From an uncultured Bacteroidota bacterium (GTDB lineage: Bacteria; Bacteroidota; Bacteroidia; B-17B0; Aurantibacillaceae): a DNA stretch of 10,120 nt. The position numbers were made by a program, and so were the translations under genes. The stretch lies in the NCBI GenBank assembly GCA_903923915.1, contig CAIXZI010000615.1:1-10120 (forward strand), in the 5' to 3' direction. Under the pieces are notes generated by a model. It worked only from the letters and a program-made list of their open reading frames with translations. It was not told where the DNA came from and did no database searches. This document shows positions 1 through 5,642 of this stretch, piece by piece (the stretch's first letter is position 1; the number at the start of each line of letters is the position of its first letter).

Positions 1-1569
1 ACCTGCAGAACCATAACTTCCATTAACAGCAATTTGTGCCGTACCTGTTTTACCCGCAACTTTAAATGCTGTTATATTTAACCCTTTACCAGAGCCTCTT
101 TCAACAACACCTTCTAACATACGTCTTGCTTTTTGTACAGTAGTTGCTTTTACTATTTGCTCATTAATAATTTCAGGAGAAAACTTTTTTACTACAACTC
201 CGTTTTTTATAATCTCTTTTATAAAACGTGGTTTAACCATTTTACCATTATTTGCAATGGCATTATAAAGTGTAAGTGTTTGTAGCGGAGTAACTAAAAC
301 CTCGTATCCATAGGCCATTTGAGGCAGTGTCAATCCTGACCAATGTTTGTCTTTTACATTTTTAATAAGCGGAATTCCTTCGCCCGGAATACCTAAGCCA
401 AGTGGTTTACCCAGATTAAACGTCAATAATTTGTCTACAAATTTTTGTGGGTCTTTTGTGTAATATTTTGTAATGACTTTTGTAGTACCAACGTTAGAAG
501 ACGTTTCAAAAATTTCTTGAACAGTCAATAAAGGTTTTTTAGGCGGATGAGAATCTTTTACCTTTTTATTATAATACATACACTCGCCATTACCAACATC
601 AAATACATCATCTAAATCAACATACTCATCATCTAAAGCAACAAGCAATGAAGCCAATTTAAAAGTTGAACCTGGTTCTGTTGGATAACCCATAGCATAA
701 TTCAAACGCTCGCTATACATACCAGAATCGGTACGAGTAAGATTTGCAATGGCACGTATTTCTCCGGTTTTTACCTCCATTAAAACAACACAGCCTTGGG
801 CCGCATCATTCTTTACAAGCGCTTTCATCAACGCATTTTCAGCAACGTCTTGTATGTTTACGTCAATAGTGGTATAGATATCATTTCCGTCTTTTGGCTC
901 AATTTCATTTTCGTCATTAATTGGGCGCCAAACATCAGCAGCCACTTTTTGCATTAAACGTTTGCCGCTTGTTCCGCGTAAAATAGTATCATAAGCACCT
1001 TCAATACCTACACGTAATTCGTTGCGAGTGTAACCAATTGTACGAGCTGCTAAAATTTTGAAAGGAAGTTCTCTTCTGTTAGTCTGCAAATAAACCAAAC
1101 CACCGCGCTTGCCTTTTTTTAGTAAAGGAAATTTTTTCATTTTTTGCAAATCTCTATAAGAAACATTACGATGCAGAACAACGTATCTGTCTTGAGTTTC
1201 GCGGGCTTTACGTAAGGTTTTTTTAAATTCTTTCTTGGTCTTATCAGAGAACATAGTTGCTAATTCTTCTGATAATGGATTAATGTATCTGCTGAATGTA
1301 TCTTTTGTGAGAGCCGGTGCATTTACATCCATACCGACTTCATAATAAGGAAGAGAGGTTGCTAAAAGATTTCCGTTCTCATCAAAAATATTACCGCGAG
1401 ATGCTTCAATGTTTACATAAGCCGTTGTAAGTTGTTTGGCTTTTTCACGCCACATATCTCCTTGTACAAACTGAACCTGTACGATTTTATATACAATAGA
1501 AAGTGCAAATACGCACATAAAAATGTACACCAGGTAGGTTCTCCATAATATGTCTTTCCTGTTTTCCAA
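1..1569 (-). CDS. ftsI: Penicillin-binding protein, FtsI/PBP3-type septal transpeptidase (C-terminus cut by window edge)
   Basis: Cross-links peptidoglycan at the division septum; a single-pass inner-membrane protein with a periplasmic transpeptidase domain. 523 codons are visible and the frame is still open at the left edge. A short cytoplasmic N-terminus is followed by one membrane helix (about residues 11-27), the PBP dimerisation-domain motif RGNIFDENGNLLA (58-70), then the three catalytic motifs: STFK with the nucleophile serine at about 301, SSN at 357-359, and KTG at 507-509. A C-terminal PASTA domain, if present, would lie outside the window. The start is TTG at 1569, giving MENRKDILWRTYLVY; the next in-frame ATG would remove half of the membrane helix. 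It starts 3 bases after the ftsL-like stop, so translation is probably coupled. Position right after mraZ-rsmH-ftsL favours FtsI over the elongation PBP2. Function is very sure; the start is likely. Confidence 0.93.
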   Translation of the reverse strand, partial: MENRKDILWRTYLVYIFMCVFALSIVYKIVQVQFVQGDMWREKAKQLTTAYVNIEASRGNIFDENGNLLATSLPYYEVGMDVNAPALTKDTFSRYINPLSEELATMFSDKTKKEFKKTLRKARETQDRYVVLHRNVSYRDLQKMKKFPLLKKGKRGGLVYLQTNRRELPFKILAARTIGYTRNELRVGIEGAYDTILRGTSGKRLMQKVAADVWRPINDENEIEPKDGNDIYTTIDVNIQDVAENALMKALVKNDAAQGCVVLMEVKTGEIRAIANLTRTDSGMYSERLNYAMGYPTEPGSTFKLASLLVALDDEYVDLDDVFDVGNGECMYYNKKVKDSHPPKKPLLTVQEIFETSSNVGTTKVITKYYTKDPQKFVDKLLTFNLGKPLGLGIPGEGIPLIKNVKDKHWSGLTLPQMAYGYEVLVTPLQTLTLYNAIANNGKMVKPRFIKEIIKNGVVVKKFSPEIINEQIVKATTVQKARRMLEGVVERGSGKGLNITAFKVAGKTGTAQIAVNGSYGSAG

Positions 1570-1572
1570 TTT

Positions 1573-2028
1573 CTATTTTTCTTCTTCTTTGTTTACTACT
1601 TTATTTTTACTTGATGTGTCCACAACAATTTTCATTGGTGGAACAATTGGTTCTTTCAATCCTAATTTCTCTACCGATTTTGCTACTTCACTTTGTTTGC
1701 TCACAAACATTAAATCAGATTTTGTAGAGATGTATTCACTACGGAAATCTTTTATCTGTGCATTTAATTTATTTACTTGTCTTACTTTATCATCGGCCCA
1801 ATACCCATTTGCTATGTATAAAATGGCAATGACCGATAGAAATAAAATAAAAGGGATATGTTTTAATACATTGTCGTTACTTAAAAATGTACCGCTGAAT
1901 AATGTGTTTAGAGATTTTACGATCCCACTTTTCTTTTTTTTGGGAGTCGGTGGAGGTGTTGCTGAGGCTGGCTTTACCTCTTCAATAATTGGTTCTTCGT
2001 TTTTTATCTCTTTAAATTTGTTTGCCAC
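1573..2028 (-). CDS. ftsL: FtsL-like cell division protein
   Basis: Small bitopic membrane protein of 151 residues, at the place FtsL occupies in dcw clusters (between rsmH and ftsI). In other bacteria FtsL joins FtsB and FtsQ to activate the septal synthase FtsW-FtsI. Visible here: a cytoplasmic tail with a proline-rich patch and a lysine run (about 20-33), one membrane helix (about 58-74), then a polar helical stretch of about 45 residues (78-124) suited to a short coiled coil, and a charged tail ending in KEEEK. FtsL diverges so fast that the assignment rests on architecture and position more than on sequence identity. The start is GTG at 2028; TAA stands directly before it in frame, so no longer product is possible. 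A plus-strand open frame covering the same bases is a shadow: it has no family features and lies antisense inside this operon. Confidence 0.85.
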   Translation of the reverse strand: MANKFKEIKNEEPIIEEVKPASATPPPTPKKKKSGIVKSLNTLFSGTFLSNDNVLKHIPFILFLSVIAILYIANGYWADDKVRQVNKLNAQIKDFRSEYISTKSDLMFVSKQSEVAKSVEKLGLKEPIVPPMKIVVDTSSKNKVVNKEEEK

Positions 2029-2055
2029 TTAATTCAGTTATCATTTTTTATTTTT

Positions 2056-2072
2056 CAGGTATCATTTACCTG
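2056..2072 (-). repeat. Small hairpin in the rsmH-ftsL gap
   Basis: A perfect inverted repeat, CAGGTA-5 nt-TACCTG, sits in the 65-base gap between the rsmH stop and the ftsL-like start. On the transcript strand a second CAGGTA copy lies 7 bases upstream of the hairpin's left arm, so two alternative pairings with the right arm are possible. A 6-bp stem is too weak for a convincing terminator and the downstream genes are essential. If it matters, it may tune mRNA processing or ftsL translation. Inference only. Confidence 0.35.
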
Positions 2073-2093
2073 CTACCTGTTTATGTTATCTTT

Positions 2094-2993
2094 TTACTGT
2101 TTCTCTGCTACTCTTAATTTTGCACTTCTTGATCTGCTGTTTCTTTCTATCTCCTCTTCGCTTGGTGTTACAGGCTTTCGGGTTATCAGTTCAAATGGCC
2201 TATCTATGTTTCCGTAAAAATCTTTTATCGCTTCGCCTTCAAAATTCCCGCTCTTAATAAAGTTCTTTACCAATCTGTCTTCTAAAGAATGATAACTCAT
2301 CACTACCAACCTTCCGCCAACACGTAAAACTTCGAGCGACTGTTTAAGCATTTCTTTCAGCACTTCCATTTCATCATTCACTTCTATGCGCAATGCCTGA
2401 AATACTTTTGCCAAATACTGATGGTCTTTAAACTTTGGTGTGCAAGGCGCAATAATATTTTTTAGTTGCTCTGTTGTTGTTATTGGCGTTGTTATGCGTG
2501 CATCAGTAATTAACTTTACTAGTTTATAAGCATTATCAATCTCGCCATAGCTTCTAAAAATGTGTTTAAGTTGATTTTCATCATACTCATTCAACACGGT
2601 AGCTGCTGTTTTTTTAGAAGACTGATTCATGCGCATATCCAGTTCAGCTTCAAAGCGAATAGAGAAACCTCTGTCCGCAATATCAAACTGATGAGACGAT
2701 ACGCCAAGGTCAGCAAGGATACCATCTACTTGGGTTGCTTCATGCATTCTCAAAAAATTCTTCATATACATAAAGTTTTGAGGAATGAAAGTCAATCGAT
2801 CATCTGCCGGCAAATTGTTAGCTGCATCTTTATCCTGATCAAAAGCAAACAACTTTCCTTTAGGGCCAAGCTGTTGTAAAATTGCTTTGCTGTGTCCGCC
2901 ACCGCCAAAAGTTACATCAACATAAACGCCATCTGGCTTAATACGCAAGCCATCTAAACATTCTTTTAAAAGAACGGGTTGATGATAATCCAT
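2094..2993 (-). CDS. rsmH: 16S rRNA (cytosine-1402-N4)-methyltransferase RsmH (MraW)
   Basis: SAM-dependent enzyme that N4-methylates C1402 in the decoding centre of 16S rRNA in the cytoplasm. At 299 residues it has normal family length. Family motifs are intact: HQPVLLKE near the N-terminus, the SAM-binding loop DVTFGGGGHS (26-35), LADLGVSSHQ (93-102), RGFSIR (108-113), FQALRIEVNDEM (198-209), SYHSLEDRLVK (233-243) and the C-terminal RSRSAKLR. The ATG at 2993 overlaps the mraZ stop by one base (TAATG), the classic sign of translational coupling by termination-reinitiation. It belongs to the dcw operon started at the mraZ promoter. Identification is secure. Confidence 0.98.
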   Translation of the reverse strand: MDYHQPVLLKECLDGLRIKPDGVYVDVTFGGGGHSKAILQQLGPKGKLFAFDQDKDAANNLPADDRLTFIPQNFMYMKNFLRMHEATQVDGILADLGVSSHQFDIADRGFSIRFEAELDMRMNQSSKKTAATVLNEYDENQLKHIFRSYGEIDNAYKLVKLITDARITTPITTTEQLKNIIAPCTPKFKDHQYLAKVFQALRIEVNDEMEVLKEMLKQSLEVLRVGGRLVVMSYHSLEDRLVKNFIKSGNFEGEAIKDFYGNIDRPFELITRKPVTPSEEEIERNSRSRSAKLRVAEKQ

Positions 2994-3466
2994 TAGTCTT
3001 TATCATCGTTAAAGTCAACACCCTCAAAAACATCATCTGCTAATTTTGCTATATCAATATCTTGGGTTAAGAATAAGTCGTATGCTTTTTTATCCCAGAT
3101 TTCAATAATGTTGTTGCTGCCTAAAACTTTTATATCGCTCTTAATGTCTGCGTATTCTGAAAGTGGTTTTGGAATAAGAATGCGTCCGGTATTATCTGCT
3201 TCGCAATTGGTTGCTCCACCTGTAACACGTCTGATAAAAATATCTACGTCTTTTTTCAGGCGATTTAGTTTGCCCAATTTTTTGTTCAACTTATTCCATT
3301 CTTCTAACGGATAAAGAGCCAAACATTTTTGGTGCAGGTTTCTATTGATAACAAACCCTTTATCAAACATCTCAGCCATCTGTTTTTTTAGGTTAACAGG
3401 AAACATAAAGCGGCCTTTAGCATCCACTTTACATTCAAATTCACCTATTAAACTGTTGACAGCCAT
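2993..3466 (-). CDS. mraZ: Transcriptional regulator MraZ
   Basis: DNA-binding protein of the SpoVT/AbrB-like fold that forms rings of subunits and controls its own operon by binding direct repeats upstream. 157 residues contain two MraZ half-domains, each with the diagnostic DxxGR turn: DAKGR at 15-19 and DNTGR at 91-95. The N-terminal half reads GEFECKVDAKGRFMFP, as in known MraZ proteins; the C-terminus is acidic. The chosen start is the ATG at 3466. The frame stays open to a GTG at 3517, but those 17 extra codons run through the promoter and into the operator repeats and do not look like MraZ, so the longer form is rejected. It is first in the dcw cluster and coupled to rsmH. Autoregulation is expected from the operator just upstream. 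Confidence 0.97.
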   Translation of the reverse strand: MAVNSLIGEFECKVDAKGRFMFPVNLKKQMAEMFDKGFVINRNLHQKCLALYPLEEWNKLNKKLGKLNRLKKDVDIFIRRVTGGATNCEADNTGRILIPKPLSEYADIKSDIKVLGSNNIIEIWDKKAYDLFLTQDIDIAKLADDVFEGVDFNDDKD

Positions 3467-3484
3467 CTTTTTATTGATATGAGA

Positions 3485-3492
3485 CAAAAATA
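3485..3492 (-). promoter_or_regulatory. -7 element of the mraZ/dcw promoter
   Basis: TATTTTTG on the minus strand matches the Bacteroidota -7 consensus TAnnTTTG at every fixed base. Transcription would begin a few bases downstream, near 3480, leaving a leader of roughly 12-16 bases before the mraZ ATG. No good -33 TTTG is seen at the usual 19-21 bp; that region is occupied by MraZ boxes, which suits repression by blocking RNA polymerase. Confidence 0.6.
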
Positions 3493-3502
3493 GACAGTTT
3501 TT

Positions 3503-3567
3503 ACCACGATTTACCACTTCAAACCACTTTTTACCACACTTGTTGAAAAGTTTTTGCCTTCAACCAC
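3503..3567 (-). promoter_or_regulatory. MraZ operator: five phased GTGGT boxes
   Basis: The minus strand carries GTGGT at 3507-3503, 3517-3513, 3527-3523 and 3537-3533, exactly one every 10 bp, and a fifth at 3567-3563, exactly 30 bp beyond the fourth. The wider units resemble AAGTGGTAAA. All boxes therefore lie on one face of the helix. This is the arrangement known for MraZ binding sites in other phyla (for example TGGGN direct repeats with 5-nt spacers in E. coli), and MraZ itself is encoded directly downstream. A 6-bp inverted repeat (GTTGAA/TTCAAC, 3542-3547 and 3559-3564) fills the gap before the outlying box. Binding is inferred; the repeat pattern is seen directly. Confidence 0.85.
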
Positions 3568-3698
3568 TTTTTGTTTGTATAAAATATCTTTACTTAGTGC
3601 TTGAAAAAGCCTGTTAATACAAGCCATTTTATGAATTTTGCTTTTTTTGGCGGCGAAATTCAAGTAGAGAAATGAACACGAAATGAACAATTTGAGAA

Positions 3699-4520
3699 AT
3701 GGAAGCATTTAAGAAAACAATTGACATAGAAAAAATCATAAAAGACAAAAATCCTACGCTACATAAGTGGTTGCCGCGTTTTGTGATAAATTATTTGAAA
3801 AGAAAACTCCACGAAGACCGCATTAACGAATGCGTTTATATTAACCGAAATAACTTCGGATATGATTTTAACGACGGTTGTTTAAAGTACATTGGCGCAA
3901 ACGTTACTTGGGAAGGAATTGAAAATCTACCTGAAACTGGTGGTATTATTTTAGCAGCTAATCATCCGCTGGGTGGTTTAGATGGCTTGGCTATTTTACA
4001 TGCAGTTTCTCAAAAAAGAAAAGATGTGCGATCAACCGTAAATGATATTTTAACCAATCTCAAAAATTTTAATGGTGTTTTAGTAGGTGTAAATAAAGTG
4101 GGTGTAACATCAGTAGAAGCCCTAAAAGCCATTGATTCTTTTTATGCCTCAAGCGGAGTATCTATGGTGTTTCCGGCGGGTTTGGTTAGCAGAAAACAAC
4201 ATGGCGAAATTAAAGATTTAGAGTGGAAAAAGAGTTTTGTAGCCAAGGCCATTCAATACAATAAACCTATTTTACCTTTGTATGTTGATGGAAAAAACTC
4301 TGACTTTTTTTACAATTTTGCCGTGTGGCGCAAAAAATTAGGTATTAAAGCAAACATAGAAATGTTTTTTTTGCCGGATGAAATGTTCTCTTTAGAAAAC
4401 AAAAACATCAAATTAAAATTTGGTAAACTTATTATGCCCGAAACGCTTGATAAAAGCAAAACCCACCAACAATGGGCGCATGTAATAAAAAATATAGTTT
4501 ATGATATAGGTAAAGGGTAG
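3699..4520 (+). CDS. PlsC-like lysophospholipid/glycerol acyltransferase family protein
   Basis: 273-residue member of the PlsC (LPLAT) acyltransferase superfamily, which moves fatty acyl chains onto a hydroxyl of a lipid precursor at the inner face of the membrane. Motif I is NHPLGGLDG with His89 and Asp95: five residues separate His and Asp, against four in classical PlsC (HX4D). FPAGLVSR (158-165) stands where PlsC has FPEGTR, and KPILPLYVDG (189-198) matches motif IV. No clear membrane helix is present. The NHPLGGLDG form recalls acyltransferases of the ornithine- and glycine-lipid group (OlsA/OlsF C-terminal domain, Bacteroides GlsA), so an aminolipid O-acyltransferase is a real alternative, but no N-acyltransferase partner lies nearby. 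It is divergent from mraZ; a near-match promoter element TATCTTTA sits at 3585-3592. It ends one base from a convergent gene. Family sure, substrate unknown. Confidence 0.85.
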   Translation: MEAFKKTIDIEKIIKDKNPTLHKWLPRFVINYLKRKLHEDRINECVYINRNNFGYDFNDGCLKYIGANVTWEGIENLPETGGIILAANHPLGGLDGLAILHAVSQKRKDVRSTVNDILTNLKNFNGVLVGVNKVGVTSVEALKAIDSFYASSGVSMVFPAGLVSRKQHGEIKDLEWKKSFVAKAIQYNKPILPLYVDGKNSDFFYNFAVWRKKLGIKANIEMFFLPDEMFSLENKNIKLKFGKLIMPETLDKSKTHQQWAHVIKNIVYDIGKG

Positions 4521-4521
4521 T

Positions 4522-4932
4522 TTAATCTTTCTCTTTAGATTTTGAGGCACCTATTTCTTTAGCTTCAAAACGTATAAACATATTATAGGTAGTTTCTGCC
4601 TTAACAACAACCTCATTCATTTTTACGCTGTACCAATAATTAGCTATAAATTTTAAATTGTGTGTGCCCGGCTTAGTTGTAAGTTTAGCTAACCCTGTTG
4701 CATCAATTTTTGGATGCATAGTATCTTTATCAACCACTACTTTTATATGGCTTTTAGCAGGCTTGCCATCCGGCCCTTGAAATCTAAACAAAAGCAATGC
4801 TCTATTAGGTTTTACCCCTTTTATTTTGGTGGGTTCTACTTTAGTTATTTTGCCGCAGCCTTTCTCGCAGTTTTGACCGTTAATAATGTTTGTAAAGCTT
4901 ACTAAAAGGAAAAGAAGAAGAATTTTTTTCAT
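4522..4932 (-). CDS. Small secreted protein, probable carboxypeptidase-regulatory/Ig-like fold
   Basis: I do not recognise a named family. The 136-residue product starts with a clear signal peptide, MKKILLLFLLVSFTNIINGQ, and then NCEKGC with two cysteines (22, 26). No lipobox is present, so it should be released to the periplasm or beyond. The rest is strand-rich. GPDGKPAKSHIKVVVDKD (53-70) followed by DATGLAKLTTKPGTHNLKF (77-95) resembles the 'new gain of D-x-x-G, then PGT-h-x-h' pattern of carboxypeptidase regulatory-like or PEGA domains. The tail is lysine/glutamate rich. The frame extends to an ATG at 4947, but that codon lies upstream of a perfect TAnnTTTG element and would spoil the signal peptide, so ATG 4932 is chosen. 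It follows the methyltransferase-like gene by 31 bases and may be partly cotranscribed with it. Confidence 0.8.
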   Translation of the reverse strand: MKKILLLFLLVSFTNIINGQNCEKGCGKITKVEPTKIKGVKPNRALLLFRFQGPDGKPAKSHIKVVVDKDTMHPKIDATGLAKLTTKPGTHNLKFIANYWYSVKMNEVVVKAETTYNMFIRFEAKEIGASKSKEKD

Positions 4933-4935
4933 AGT

Positions 4936-4943
4936 CAAATATA
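4936..4943 (-). promoter_or_regulatory. -7 promoter element before the small secreted protein gene
   Basis: TATATTTG on the minus strand fits TAnnTTTG fully and ends only 3 bases before the ATG at 4932. The start of transcription would fall at or next to the ATG, implying a leaderless or nearly leaderless mRNA. No convincing -33 element is seen at normal spacing. Confidence 0.5.
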
Positions 4944-4963
4944 TCAAAATATTTTATGGTTAC

Positions 4964-5524
4964 TTAATACAAAAAAGGAATTAATCGTTTGGTTCTACTC
5001 ATATAATCTAAGTATTTTTCGCCAAATTGTTGAGTCAAAACTTTTTCTTCTACATTCATTCTATATATAAATATTAAAAGAATTGGTATAAATAAAACAA
5101 CCAAACTAATCCAGTTATTCAGTGTAATTCCGTATCCTAAAAAAGACAACAAACAACCTGTGTATGATGGATGCCTGAGTAATTTGTAAAGCCCGCTTTG
5201 CATTAATTGATGATTCGCTCTAATGGTAACATCAACCGTGAAGAATTTACCTAATTGCTTTATGGCAATAAAACGTATAATTATTCCAATAATAATGATG
5301 GCTAATCCAATATATTTTATTTTTTCAATTAAGTAAATAGGGCAATACATATTAAATGAAATAATTGTTCCTATCGTAATACAAGATATAATAATTAACC
5401 AAAGGTAAAGCTCTGTTTTCTTATCTGTACCTTTTTTGTCTGTTGACTTTGAACGCACAAAACGATTTAAAATTACTTCGGACAAAATCCACGTAAAATA
5501 GGTGGCATAAAACAGGTTATTCAT
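4964..5524 (-). CDS. Isoprenylcysteine carboxyl methyltransferase (ICMT) family membrane protein
   Basis: 186-residue integral membrane protein. Hydrophobic segments lie at about 3-20, 39-58, 70-88 and 121-154. The C-terminal half has the ICMT/PEMT-type signature: LGKFFTVDVTIRANHQL (91-107), GLYKLLRHPSYTG (111-123) with the RHP-x-Y core, and NVEEKVLTQQFGEKYLDY (157-174) followed by TKRLIP. In this superfamily these parts bind SAM and form the active site beside the membrane. Bacterial members rarely have a known substrate; prenylated protein cysteines are not expected, so lipid or small-molecule methylation is as likely. The frame can begin at TTG 5530, but ATG 5524 is two codons later and preferred. 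A promoter element lies 31 bases upstream. It is divergent from dxs and sits upstream of the secreted-protein gene on the same strand. Confidence 0.87.
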   Translation of the reverse strand: MNNLFYATYFTWILSEVILNRFVRSKSTDKKGTDKKTELYLWLIIISCITIGTIISFNMYCPIYLIEKIKYIGLAIIIIGIIIRFIAIKQLGKFFTVDVTIRANHQLMQSGLYKLLRHPSYTGCLLSFLGYGITLNNWISLVVLFIPILLIFIYRMNVEEKVLTQQFGEKYLDYMSRTKRLIPFLY

Positions 5525-5555
5525 AGGCAATTTGGCTGGTTTGAATATTATGGCA

Positions 5556-5563
5556 CAAAAATA
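5556..5563 (-). promoter_or_regulatory. -7 promoter element before the ICMT-family gene
   Basis: TATTTTTG on the minus strand is identical to the mraZ -7 element and fits TAnnTTTG. It would give a leader of about 25 bases before ATG 5524. The stretch 5525-5642 is thus a divergent promoter region shared with dxs. Confidence 0.5.
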
Positions 5564-5607
5564 CTTTTTTTCATCTAATAATTTTTAACACAAATTATAA
5601 ACCAGGC

Positions 5608-5638
5608 TTTATTAACTGCATCCTAATTACTATCTTTG
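5608..5638 (+). promoter_or_regulatory. dxs operon promoter
   Basis: TATCTTTG at 5631-5638 is a perfect TAnnTTTG -7 element. TTTA at 5608-5611, 19 bp upstream, is a three-of-four match to the -33 TTTG at the expected spacing. Transcription should start near 5642-5645, which coincides with the dxs ATG at 5643, so the operon mRNA is probably leaderless or has only a base or two of leader. Confidence 0.6.
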
Positions 5639-5642
5639 ATGT

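Noticed and set aside
1550..2032. 160-codon plus-strand open frame over the ftsL-like gene
   Set aside because: Antisense shadow of a gene with proper architecture and operon position; phenylalanine/serine-rich translation typical of reversed AT-rich coding sequence.
3467..3517. N-terminal extension of MraZ from GTG 3517 (17 residues)
   Set aside because: The GTG is part of an operator box and the extension crosses the -7 element; the MraZ family begins just at the ATG at 3466.
3585..3592. TATCTTTA as promoter of the acyltransferase gene
   Set aside because: Misses the final G of TAnnTTTG, lacks a spaced -33 element and is over 100 bases from the ATG; mentioned only as a weak option.
4520..4545. 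Hairpin AATCT/AGATT at the convergent gene ends as a bidirectional terminator
   Set aside because: Only a 5-bp AT-rich stem inside the coding end of the minus-strand gene; too weak to call.
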